Source: Brumimicrobium oceani (GTDB lineage: Bacteria > Bacteroidota > Bacteroidia > Flavobacteriales_D > Crocinitomicaceae). Taken from it: DNA of 64,000 nucleotides. The number at the start of each line of letters is the position of its first letter. Within the stretch, counting starts at the first letter, position 1. The stretch is taken from assembly GCF_003143775.1 (NCBI RefSeq), contig NZ_QFRJ01000006.1:1-64000 (forward strand), read 5' to 3'. The translations under genes and the position numbers were made by a program. The notes beneath the pieces are model-generated. The model saw only the letters and a list, made by a program, of their open reading frames with translations, was not told the DNA's origin and did not search any database. This document shows, piece by piece, positions 55,926 through 64,000 of the stretch.

Positions 55926-58571
55926 ATGAGGATTTTTTCCATTTTTCTTTTACTGATAATAATTTCTTTGAATGGATTGTCTCAAACTGGTACCATTACT
56001 GGGAAAGTTGTTGATAAAACAAACAAAGGTTTTCCGGAGATTCGAATTTTCCTTAAAGAAGATCAAAAAGTACGAACCGAAACCAATTTAGACGGTTATT
56101 TCGAGCTAACAGCTCCGACAGGGAGACAAACAATTATTATTCAATTTGACGATGAAGTACAAGAAAGAATTGTTCAGGTCATCACAGATAAAACCACGGA
56201 AATAGACAAGGTTAAGCTCAATGTTCAATATTTTACAGGGATAAGCGTAACTGCAAGGGCCAAAGACAATACCATTGATGACTTACCAGTGATTGATATG
56301 GGAAGTATTCCCTCTCCAAATGGAAGCGTTGAAAAATACCTAACATTGACTACTGCTGCCTCTTCGAATAATGAATTAACCAACAATTATAATGTGAGGG
56401 GGGGTAGTTACGACGAAAACCTTGTTTATGTTAACGGATTCGAGATTTACCGACCTTTCCTCACAAGAAGTGGACAGCAGGAAGGCATGAGTTTTATAAA
56501 CCCTAATCTTGTCGATAACATTTCATTTAGCGCTGGTGGATTTTCATCTAATTACGGAGATCGCTTAAGCTCTGTCTTAGACATCACTTACAGAACGCCA
56601 ACAGAATTCAGAGGTTCATTGGACGCTTCTCTTTTAGGTGTTTCTCTTCACGCAGAAGACAAGGTAAGCCCAAGATTCAATTACATGGTTGCGGGGCGTT
56701 ACCAAGATCAAGGTTATCTATTGAACGCTTTACCCGTAAAAGGTGCTTACCAACCTAAATTTTTCGATTTTCAATTCGTTTCTAATTACAACATCAAAGA
56801 AAATTTAGTTTGGAGTGTTTTAGGCCATTTTTCATCTAATGACTATCTCTTCGCACCTCAAACCCAGGAAACAAAATTGGGAACAATCAATACACCTTTA
56901 AGCTTTAAAGTATACTTTGAAGGTCAAGAGGTCACTCGTTTCCAAACTATTACTGGTGCTACATCTTTAAAATGGGACGTAAACAAAAGGACTGATCTGG
57001 CGATTTACGCTAAAATATTTAACACAGATGAAAGAGAAACATTTGATATTTTAGGAGAATACTTCATCAATGAATTAGAAAATGATCCCGCAAAAGAAGA
57101 GTTTGGAGATTCTGTGAATACCTTAGGTGTCGGAGCATTTTTAGACCATTCTAGAAATAGACTCCAAGCCACAATTTATTCGTTAAGACATCAAGGTAAC
57201 CATCAATTCATGCAACTTACAGCAGATGGTTTAGACTACGATAAAAAAGGAAAGTTAAGCTGGGGTTGGTCTGCACAATATGAAGACTTCTATGATGTGA
57301 TGAGTGAGTGGAGTTTGGTGGATTCTGCAGGCTATAGTTTGCCACAAAACAATTCTGACGAAATTGGATTACAAGAAGTTATTAAAGCCAACAATGTACT
57401 TCAAACATTCAGGACGAGCGGATTCTTCCAATACAGCCAATCTTTTGACAAATACAAAGAACAATATCCTGTCGAAATTAAAGTAAAGTCATTTGATTCA
57501 TTAGGTAACAAAGTAAAACGTATTCACTATGACACTGTTGAAAGATCGCGGTCGCAATTTACCTTCAACACAGGACTAAGAGCAGGGTATACTGCCTTCA
57601 ATCAAGAATTCTATGTAACTCCACGTGCAACAATGAGTTATTTCCCTAGAGTTTATTACATAAATAGTGAAGGAAATTTACGCAAACGCTTTGTTCGCCT
57701 ACACGCCAGTTCAGGCCTGTATTATCAGCCGCCGTTTTATAGAGAATTGCGCAGAATGGATGGAACCGTTAATACAGAAGTCAAAAGTCAAAAGTCTTTC
57801 CATTTTGTAACAGGAATTGACTATGCGTTTGAGATGTGGCAACGGAATTCACCCTTCAAACTTACTGGTGAAGTCTTCTATAAATACATGTGGGATGTTA
57901 ACCCTTACGGGATTGATAATGTAAGAACACGATATTTGGCAGAGAATAATGCAATAGGACATGCCTATGGACTAGATTTAAATTTGCATGGAGAATTTAT
58001 TGAAGGCTCTTATACATTTTTCAAAATTGGTTTACTGAGAAGTGTAGAAGACTTAAATAATGATGATTATATGATTTACACCAACTCTGAAGGTGATGAA
58101 ATTATTCCTGGCTACACTTTTAATGACACCCCTGTAGATAGTTCGATTGTTTCTCCAGGTTTTATTCCTAAACCAACAGACCAATGGTTTACATTCGCTA
58201 CCCTTATTCAAGATCGAATGCCTGGAATTGAGCAATTTACAGCACAACTAGGATTTCATTTTGGGTCTAAATTGCCTTATGGACCGCCAGACGCCGAACG
58301 ACGCAAAGATACTTTGAGGCAAAAATCATACTTTAGGGTAGATATAGGATTTGGCTATGACTTCCTTTACAATAAGGATAAGCCAGAAAACAGAAAGAAA
58401 ATATTCCGACCATTTAGCGACATTAGACTTAACCTAGAAATATTTAATTTGCTTGGAATAAACAACGTATTATCACAACAATGGGTACAAGACACGCAAG
58501 GAAACTACCTGGCGGTACCGAATTATCTTACTCAAAGGCGTCTCAATCTGAAACTAATACTGAGGTTTTAA
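55926..58571 (+). CDS. TonB-dependent receptor-like outer-membrane protein with CarboxypepD_reg domain
   Basis: About 881 residues from the ATG at 55926, which gives a proper signal peptide (ends NGLSQ); the frame itself extends to a TTG at 55884. A carboxypeptidase-regulatory-like domain (about 22-100: TGTITGKVVDKTNKGFPEIRIFLKEDQ) precedes a plug domain (YNVRGGSYDENLVYVNGFEIYRPFLTRSGQQEGMSFINPNLVDNISFSAGGF) and a large barrel ending in RRLNLKLILRF. No SusD partner adjoins. It closes the operon of folding factors and MoxR. Substrate unknown. Confidence 0.88.
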   Translation: MRIFSIFLLLIIISLNGLSQTGTITGKVVDKTNKGFPEIRIFLKEDQKVRTETNLDGYFELTAPTGRQTIIIQFDDEVQERIVQVITDKTTEIDKVKLNVQYFTGISVTARAKDNTIDDLPVIDMGSIPSPNGSVEKYLTLTTAASSNNELTNNYNVRGGSYDENLVYVNGFEIYRPFLTRSGQQEGMSFINPNLVDNISFSAGGFSSNYGDRLSSVLDITYRTPTEFRGSLDASLLGVSLHAEDKVSPRFNYMVAGRYQDQGYLLNALPVKGAYQPKFFDFQFVSNYNIKENLVWSVLGHFSSNDYLFAPQTQETKLGTINTPLSFKVYFEGQEVTRFQTITGATSLKWDVNKRTDLAIYAKIFNTDERETFDILGEYFINELENDPAKEEFGDSVNTLGVGAFLDHSRNRLQATIYSLRHQGNHQFMQLTADGLDYDKKGKLSWGWSAQYEDFYDVMSEWSLVDSAGYSLPQNNSDEIGLQEVIKANNVLQTFRTSGFFQYSQSFDKYKEQYPVEIKVKSFDSLGNKVKRIHYDTVERSRSQFTFNTGLRAGYTAFNQEFYVTPRATMSYFPRVYYINSEGNLRKRFVRLHASSGLYYQPPFYRELRRMDGTVNTEVKSQKSFHFVTGIDYAFEMWQRNSPFKLTGEVFYKYMWDVNPYGIDNVRTRYLAENNAIGHAYGLDLNLHGEFIEGSYTFFKIGLLRSVEDLNNDDYMIYTNSEGDEIIPGYTFNDTPVDSSIVSPGFIPKPTDQWFTFATLIQDRMPGIEQFTAQLGFHFGSKLPYGPPDAERRKDTLRQKSYFRVDIGFGYDFLYNKDKPENRKKIFRPFSDIRLNLEIFNLLGINNVLSQQWVQDTQGNYLAVPNYLTQRRLNLKLILRF

Positions 58572-58710
58572 ATCAGTAGAGAGTGTTGAGTTTTGAGTAG
58601 CCCAAAAAGCAGTATAGTTCAATATACTATCTAGAAAAACATAATACAAGTTTTTAGAATAGTGAAACTTTCTAATTTAGTAATATGAAAGTTCATTTTT
58701 ATTTAGTTTA

Positions 58711-60126
58711 CTACTTGAGTTTTTCTTTAATTTTTTCGGATATTGATATGTTATATCCGAATTGCAAAGTAAAATAATCTCCCCTTGTTTGCAAAAGAGT
58801 TGTATAGCCAAGCCTAGCGAAGATTCTGCTACTTTTATTCCCAAATGTATTATAGTAAAGCTCAAAATTTGGACTAAAAAGCCAACGTGGTTCACCATAA
58901 GACTCAGTTTGCTTTGCAGGAAATAATTCTGAATAAATTGGGAGGTACATGTCAATTCCAAAGTTAGAACTTGAAGCTAAATGCAGTTTAGGACTAAGTC
59001 CAAAATAAGGTAGAATATAATTCAAAGAATCTCCATTATTAGCAATTCTTGACAAATTAAGACCTGCGACTAAATCTAACCTAAAATAATTTTCGGATCT
59101 CTTGGTAAAATTACCTTTAAAAAACACTAAGCCGATTTCAGCATTAAACCATTTTCTTTGATTAAGGATACTTCTTTGCAGTGAATTTGTTAATGTATCA
59201 ACTGCTGTATATTTATATTTCGAATCAAGTCTAGAGAAGGTTGATTTCATGCGAACATCACTAAACCAATAAGCATAATGATTACTCACATTCCTTCTAT
59301 GCAAAGGTATTGTAAAATCCAATTCTGTTTGAGCCAGACCATTTGACTCCTCACCCAACAAACCTAAAGCATCTGTAAATAGTCTTAAATTTACCAGACT
59401 ATTTAAACCTACAGCTTTAGTTAATGGTTTAGAACTATCAATTGAAGTCAATAAAAAACTGATGTCTTCTGGAAAATATCTAACCGTTTCATCAAACTGA
59501 ATAATATCACTTAAATCTATTGAGTAAGTTACTCTATCTTTTCTACACCTCAAAATATCACCACCATTATTAATTCTGTTTAAGTTTATTGGAGAAAATC
59601 CATTTTTAAACTCATGGCCCTCGGTTGAATAAATAGTAATTGAATTAATAGCGTTATTTGATATAGAAATTTTTACAGTTTCAATTTTAACGCTATCATT
59701 TACTTTTTTATATAGATGTCTATTTTTCCTACGAATTTTAGAAAAAGAAATATAATTTTCATCATCTTCATATTCCCTCTTCCTTTCACGAGATATCGAT
59801 TTTTCAAAAGCATCTATATACCTCCCCGAAACACGTATTGAATCTTGCTTTGCTTCATTAGTTAGAAAGATCTGACCAATTATAATACTTGTATCTAAAT
59901 CATCTTTTAAGACTTTTAAAATCACTCCTAGTTTTTCATTACTGATACTGTCTATTTCCGCTAAGCGAATTGAATCTGATTTTATTTTATCACCTTTTTG
60001 AACTGATAATTCATTCTCTAGTTTTTCAAGCTTTTGCTCTAGTTTTTCAATTCTTGTTGTATCTGTTTGACTGTAAATAAACACAGAAATGAATAAAAAT
60101 GTTAGGATAGTTGATGCTTTTTTCAT
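58711..60126 (-). CDS. Predicted outer-membrane protein with coiled-coil N-terminus
   Basis: A 471-residue exported protein (signal ending VFIYSQ). A short coiled coil (about 22-45: IEKLEQKLEKLENELS) is followed by a soluble, charged region. The C-terminal 230 residues alternate hydrophobic strands and end with GDYFTLQFGYNISISEKIKEKLK, suggesting a beta-barrel. I do not recognise the family. It is convergent with the receptor gene and divergent from the DUF4007 gene; no promoter motif was found. It may be the last core-genome gene before an accessory island. Confidence 0.7.
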   Translation of the reverse strand: MKKASTILTFLFISVFIYSQTDTTRIEKLEQKLEKLENELSVQKGDKIKSDSIRLAEIDSISNEKLGVILKVLKDDLDTSIIIGQIFLTNEAKQDSIRVSGRYIDAFEKSISRERKREYEDDENYISFSKIRRKNRHLYKKVNDSVKIETVKISISNNAINSITIYSTEGHEFKNGFSPINLNRINNGGDILRCRKDRVTYSIDLSDIIQFDETVRYFPEDISFLLTSIDSSKPLTKAVGLNSLVNLRLFTDALGLLGEESNGLAQTELDFTIPLHRRNVSNHYAYWFSDVRMKSTFSRLDSKYKYTAVDTLTNSLQRSILNQRKWFNAEIGLVFFKGNFTKRSENYFRLDLVAGLNLSRIANNGDSLNYILPYFGLSPKLHLASSSNFGIDMYLPIYSELFPAKQTESYGEPRWLFSPNFELYYNTFGNKSSRIFARLGYTTLLQTRGDYFTLQFGYNISISEKIKEKLK

Positions 60127-60231
60127 AATTATAGTTTTTGGAATAATCTAGGTAATAATAAAACTCTTCAAGCCAACATAAACACATGACAATCATAAAT
60201 ATACGCAAATTAATATAATAGACAATATAAA

Positions 60232-60265
60232 ATAAAAAAACTTCATCACCCTAAATATGATGAAG
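60232..60265 (-). terminator. Orphan minus-strand intrinsic terminator
   Basis: Stem CTTCATCA / TGATGAAG (60241-60265) is followed on the minus strand by seven T residues. No minus-strand gene ends here, so it may end an undetected leftward small RNA from within 60266-60540, or be a relic. Confidence 0.5.
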
Positions 60266-60477
60266 CTATCAAAGCTTGAGTTCTTTTTGTTCTATAATCG
60301 AAAAAAGACTTCAATAAAAAATAAACTTCGTTTTCACAATTTCAAACTGTTCATTGTTAGTGAAAAGGGGACTGTAACAAACATAGTGGATTCCAATAAC
60401 GCCAAATTAACTTTAAACTTGAAACAATTCTAAATAATATAGTTCACAGTTTTATCCCTAAACACAAAGTCATTGTT

Positions 60478-60485
60478 TATATTTG
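60478..60485 (+). promoter_or_regulatory. -7 promoter box of the DUF4007/ATPase operon
   Basis: TATATTTG is a full TAnnTTTG match, giving a leader of about 50 bases before the ATG at 60543. No clear -33 TTG. Confidence 0.55.
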
Positions 60486-60542
60486 AATTTATTAAATTTT
60501 ATCTAAACAAATACTGAAAAGATTTAATGAAATTCAAAAATA

Positions 60543-61403
60543 ATGGAAACTATTGGCTTAAAATTTTCTGGACACGAATCCTTTCATTGTAGACCTTTTT
60601 GGTTGAAAAAGGGATATGATTTTATTAAAAGTGACCAACAATTTACTGAAAAATCAGGAATTGAGTTAGGAGTAGGTAAAAACATGGTAGGTTCTATTCG
60701 TTTTTGGCTTAAAGCATTTGACATTGTAAATGATAATAATGAATTAACTGAGTTGGCAATTAAGATTTTTGATAATAAAAATGGTTGGGATCCGTTTTTA
60801 GAAGATGAAGCAACTTTGTGGTTACTTCATTATCAACTGAACGCAAAACAATACTCAACAATCTATCATCTTATATTTTCTGAATTAAGAAAAATAAGAC
60901 CTGAATTTACAAAAAACCATTTTTTAGCTTTGGTAAATGAGATTGATTCCAAACAATCAGATAATATTGTCGCTAAAGATTTCTCCGCTTTTACAAGAAC
61001 ATATTTTGCTAAGCCATCCAAAGATAAAGAAGAAAGCTTTTCAGGACTATTTACTGATTTAGGGTTGTTAACTGAAGTTGGTAAGGACAGCCAAGACAAT
61101 ACTCTGTATCACATTTATAATAATAAGCAAGCTTCAATTCCATGGCAAATCATTTTATTTTGTATTTTAGATAATAATAACTACGGTAATTCAATAAGTT
61201 TTAATTCTTTGTATTCTGAAGTCAATGGAATTGGAAATATTTTCGCCTTCAACCAACAAGAGCTTGAAAATAAATTGATTGAGATAAGCGAAAATGAAAA
61301 GGACATCATTTATAAGAATGATGCTGGTGTTAAAGAGTTTCAATTTAAAGCTGATAAACCTAGTGGTTTAGCAATATTAAATAAATACTATAATGAAAAG
61401 TAA
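60543..61403 (+). CDS. DUF4007 family protein, SspB-like
   Basis: A 286-residue cytoplasmic protein. The N-terminal LKFSGHESFHCRPFWLKKGYDF followed by LGVGKNMVGSIRFWLKAF and WDPFLEDEATLWLLHYQL are hallmarks of DUF4007. To my knowledge DUF4007 proteins include SspB, the nickase-type component of SspABCD single-strand DNA phosphorothioation, which feeds the SspE anti-phage system. The next gene overlaps by 11 bases and encodes a large P-loop ATPase, in the sspB-sspC order. SspD (PAPS-reductase-like), SspA and a restriction partner are expected to the right or elsewhere but lie outside the window. Confidence 0.85.
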   Translation: METIGLKFSGHESFHCRPFWLKKGYDFIKSDQQFTEKSGIELGVGKNMVGSIRFWLKAFDIVNDNNELTELAIKIFDNKNGWDPFLEDEATLWLLHYQLNAKQYSTIYHLIFSELRKIRPEFTKNHFLALVNEIDSKQSDNIVAKDFSAFTRTYFAKPSKDKEESFSGLFTDLGLLTEVGKDSQDNTLYHIYNNKQASIPWQIILFCILDNNNYGNSISFNSLYSEVNGIGNIFAFNQQELENKLIEISENEKDIIYKNDAGVKEFQFKADKPSGLAILNKYYNEK

Positions 61404-64000
61404 TTATTCTCCTTCTGTAAATATCATTCGTGATTCTGAAAAAGAATTAGACTATATTGTTACGGAAAATGCTGAAAAGTCTGCAATTAGGATATTAAAT
61501 GATTTCAATAAAGGATTTCACTCGTTTAGTATTATTGGATCGTATGGAACGGGAAAATCCTCTTTTTTGTGGGCGTTCCAACAAACATTAACGAACAATA
61601 CTAAAGTATTTAATATAGAAGCACCAAAAAGTGTTGACAAAATTGAAGTAATTAATATAGTTGGTGATTACACCTCAATAATTGAATCGTTCAATACTGA
61701 GTTCTTTGTTGAAAAGGATTTTTCAAGTAATCAGAAATTGTTTGATGCAATTTTCCAACGTTACAAAAAGATTGGTGATAATGGAATGTTAATCATTCAA
61801 ATTGATGAATTTGGTAAGTTTTTAGAGTTTGCTGCAAATAACAATCCTGAAAAAGAGATGTATTTTATTCAGCAATTAGCTGAATTTGTTAATGATCCTT
61901 TAAGAAGAATACTACTTCTAACTACATTGCATCAGGGGTTAGATACTTATGCTTTTAAATTAAGTGATAGTCAAAAGAATGAATGGCGAAAAGTTCGGGG
62001 AAGATTACAAGAAATCACTTTTAATGAACCTGTTGAGCAATTATTAGCACTTGCATCAAAACACTTTGTAAATTCACTTGGAGAAACAAAAGAAACTGAA
62101 TATTCAAAATCGTTAATTGAACTTCAAGAAAAAAAGAAGATTTTTTCAACTCAAGGAAATTATTTTTCTACGTTAAAAAACACATTATTTCCTTTAGACA
62201 TATTCTCTGCCTATATATTGACACATGCTCTTCAGAGATATGGACAAAATGAGAGGTCTTTGTTTTCATTTTTACAAGCATCTGATGATTTAGGGCTAAA
62301 TGATCCGAAAAGAAAAAACAATCATTTTAGTATTTCAGCGGTTTATGATTATTTACTAAATAATTTTTATCAACTTCTAACAACAAGAGCGGTATCAGAT
62401 TTTTCAAAATGGAGCTCAATAAGATACTCTATCCAAAGAGCAGAAGCTATAGAAAGTGTTAATCTTTCAATAGCAGAGGACTTTTTGAAAACTATAGGTC
62501 TTTTAGGAATGTTCTCATCAAAAGGAGCGAAAATAGATGAAGAGTTTATCGTTAATTATTTATCTGATTCCTTTGAAGTAAATGAAATTAGAGAGACTAT
62601 AGAGTTACTTGAAAAACATAAAATCATTAAGTACTATAGGTTCAAATTTTCTTATGAATTATTTGAAGGAACTGATTTAGATATCGAAGATGAATTAGCA
62701 AAGGTTGAGAACCAAGTTCCGGAGGTAGTAGACTTAGTTTATAAACTAGAAACCTATTTTGAATTTCCAGTTGTAACAGCAAAAGCAAATTCATATAAAA
62801 CTGGTACACCACGACTATTCGAATATAAATTAAGTAATAAACCCATTTCAGAAGTTCCAAAAGGTGAAATAGATGGCTTTATCAACTTAGTTTTTAACAC
62901 TAAATTGAGTGTTGACAAGATTAAAGCACAAACCAAAGGAGAGCCTAATGCAACTATTTATTGTTTCTTTAAGAACACAGAGAAGATATCATCTGCTCTT
63001 TTCGAAATTGAAAAAACAAATCAAGTACTAAAAAATATTGAAGACGATAATGATAAGGTAGCAATTCGCGAACTTCATAAAATCCTTAGAAGTAATCAGG
63101 TTTTATTGAATCATTATGTTCTTGATTCATTATATAATAAAAAGGATGTTGAATGGATTTATAAAGGTGAAAAGTTAAACCTTAAAAATAAAAAAGACTT
63201 AAATAAACAACTATCTGTAATTTGTGAAGAGGTTTATCACCTGACCCCAATTATCAGAAATGAGTTATTTAATAAACATAAACCTTCAGGTGCGATAGCC
63301 TCAGCTAGGAAAAGCTACTTTGATGCTCTTACAAATAATTTTGTCAAAGAAGACTTAGCTTTTGATTCAGATAAATTTCCGCCGGAGAAAACAATTTATC
63401 ATACACTTCTACGAAAAAATGATATTCATATAAAAACAGAAACTGGCTTTACTTTAACGAGACCAAATGAGAATTCAGATATTTATAAAATATGGGAAGT
63501 TTCTGAAGAGTTTTTATCATCTGCAAAGAAAGAACCTAAAAAAGTTACTGATTTAATAGATACCTTAACAGCGGCACCTTACAAATTAAAACAAGGTGTT
63601 ATAGATTTTTGGATTCCAACATTCTTATTCTTAAGAAGAGGCGATTATGCCTTATACTCAGAAGGGAAGTTTAAACCTTACATTAATAAGCAAGAACTAT
63701 ATTTAATTACACGAACTCCTGAGCTTTATTCTGTAAAATCGTTTGAATTGAATGATTTACGATTATCTTTTTTCAATAAATATAGAGAGTTGCTAAGTCA
63801 GGAAGACAGTAATAAGCTTAATTTAGATTCATTTATTGAGAGTATCCGTCCAATATTATTAACATTTAGAGGATTAATTCCTTACTCTCAGAAAACAAAT
63901 CGATTGTCAAAAGAAGCAATTGAATTAAGAAAAGCAATTGAGTTTGCACAAGATCCAGAAAAAGTGTTCTTTGATGAGTTCCCTCAGGCTCTTGGATTTA
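61393..64000 (+). CDS. Large P-loop ATPase, SspC-like, truncated by the window edge
   Basis: An open frame of at least 869 codons begins at the ATG at 61393, overlapping the DUF4007 gene by 11 bases, and runs off the right edge with no stop. An N-terminal STAND/AAA-like module has Walker A GSYGTGKSS (residues 49-57) and Walker B LIIQIDEF (133-140), followed by LLLTTLHQGLD, a sensor-type segment. The rest is a long, helical, Lys/Glu/Asn-rich region typical of large defence ATPases. In Ssp loci the gene after sspB is sspC, an ATPase needed for modification. Sequence and order fit; specific identity needs a search. Confidence 0.8.
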   Translation, partial: MKSNYSPSVNIIRDSEKELDYIVTENAEKSAIRILNDFNKGFHSFSIIGSYGTGKSSFLWAFQQTLTNNTKVFNIEAPKSVDKIEVINIVGDYTSIIESFNTEFFVEKDFSSNQKLFDAIFQRYKKIGDNGMLIIQIDEFGKFLEFAANNNPEKEMYFIQQLAEFVNDPLRRILLLTTLHQGLDTYAFKLSDSQKNEWRKVRGRLQEITFNEPVEQLLALASKHFVNSLGETKETEYSKSLIELQEKKKIFSTQGNYFSTLKNTLFPLDIFSAYILTHALQRYGQNERSLFSFLQASDDLGLNDPKRKNNHFSISAVYDYLLNNFYQLLTTRAVSDFSKWSSIRYSIQRAEAIESVNLSIAEDFLKTIGLLGMFSSKGAKIDEEFIVNYLSDSFEVNEIRETIELLEKHKIIKYYRFKFSYELFEGTDLDIEDELAKVENQVPEVVDLVYKLETYFEFPVVTAKANSYKTGTPRLFEYKLSNKPISEVPKGEIDGFINLVFNTKLSVDKIKAQTKGEPNATIYCFFKNTEKISSALFEIEKTNQVLKNIEDDNDKVAIRELHKILRSNQVLLNHYVLDSLYNKKDVEWIYKGEKLNLKNKKDLNKQLSVICEEVYHLTPIIRNELFNKHKPSGAIASARKSYFDALTNNFVKEDLAFDSDKFPPEKTIYHTLLRKNDIHIKTETGFTLTRPNENSDIYKIWEVSEEFLSSAKKEPKKVTDLIDTLTAAPYKLKQGVIDFWIPTFLFLRRGDYALYSEGKFKPYINKQELYLITRTPELYSVKSFELNDLRLSFFNKYRELLSQEDSNKLNLDSFIESIRPILLTFRGLIPYSQKTNRLSKEAIELRKAIEFAQDPEKVFFDEFPQALGF

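Larger units (their letters stand above)
60127..60542. other. Divergent intergenic region before the Ssp-like operon
   Basis: Very AT-rich. It holds a minus-strand terminator-like hairpin (60232-60265) and the promoter box at 60478-60485. No gene was seen. Confidence 0.5.

Overview
The window looks like a chromosomal segment of a marine or freshwater Flavobacteriia-type bacterium (phylum Bacteroidota). It is AT-rich. Genes are preceded by Bacteroidota-type promoters (TAnnTTTG at -7, TTG at about -33) rather than -35/-10 elements. Two proteins carry type IX secretion (T9SS) C-terminal sorting domains, there is a PorE-like OmpA protein, many lipoproteins and two TonB-type outer-membrane receptors, and DnaJ has the reduced zinc finger I associate with Flavobacteriia. 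I cannot name the genus. No tRNA, rRNA, CRISPR array or intact insertion sequence was seen.

Layout. 0.4-4.4 kb: mtaB, two tandem paralogous outer-membrane proteins, a small membrane protein and a nitroreductase. 4.6-13.9 kb: a divergent cobalamin-uptake locus. Leftward genes encode an ABC importer (BtuF/BtuC/BtuD-like). Rightward, a cobalamin riboswitch leads into a T9SS-sorted DUF4465 protein, a BtuB-like receptor, a BtuG-like propeller lipoprotein and a second T9SS-sorted surface protein. 14-25.4 kb: PorE-like protein, YbdG-type mechanosensitive channel, CPBP protease, MsrA, a TPR membrane protein, PruA, an FtsB/DivIC-like protein, and glutamate dehydrogenase co-transcribed with a stand-alone, degenerate alanine-dehydrogenase N-domain. 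25.6-31.2 kb: guanine deaminase, GrpE-DnaJ, YaaA and ornithine aminotransferase. With PruA and GDH this gives the arginine/proline to 2-oxoglutarate route. 31.4-42.5 kb: DJ-1/PfpI, Old Yellow Enzyme, ChrA, AraC regulator, VF530, DsbA/FrnE-like lipoprotein, DUF6567-like and DUF2807 lipoproteins, a lone AAA ATPase, a DUF3010 protein and a glycosyltransferase. 42.9-49 kb: UMF1-type transporter, a fused alpha/beta 2-oxoacid dehydrogenase E1, and an NhaC-type antiporter with a secreted N-terminal domain. 49.1-58.6 kb: guaB, three parvulin/SurA-type periplasmic folding factors in an overlapping operon, MoxR ATPase and a TonB-type receptor. 58.7-64 kb: an outer-membrane protein, then the start of what looks like an Ssp-type (DNA phosphorothioation) defence operon: a DUF4007 (SspB-like) protein and a large P-loop ATPase (SspC-like) cut by the window edge.

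Intergenic DNA is rich in repeats. There are two copies of a MITE-like element with 23-bp imperfect terminal inverted repeats, each beginning inside the stop codon of the preceding gene. There is a roughly 60-bp dispersed repeat in two copies, two tandem duplications, and short palindromic ACCACGAG repeats in the first 5 kb.

The strongest candidates for follow-up are the T9SS-delivered surface proteins in the B12 locus, the SspB/SspC-like operon and the small DNA around it, the degenerate AlaDH domain tied to GDH, and the stop-codon-associated MITE.
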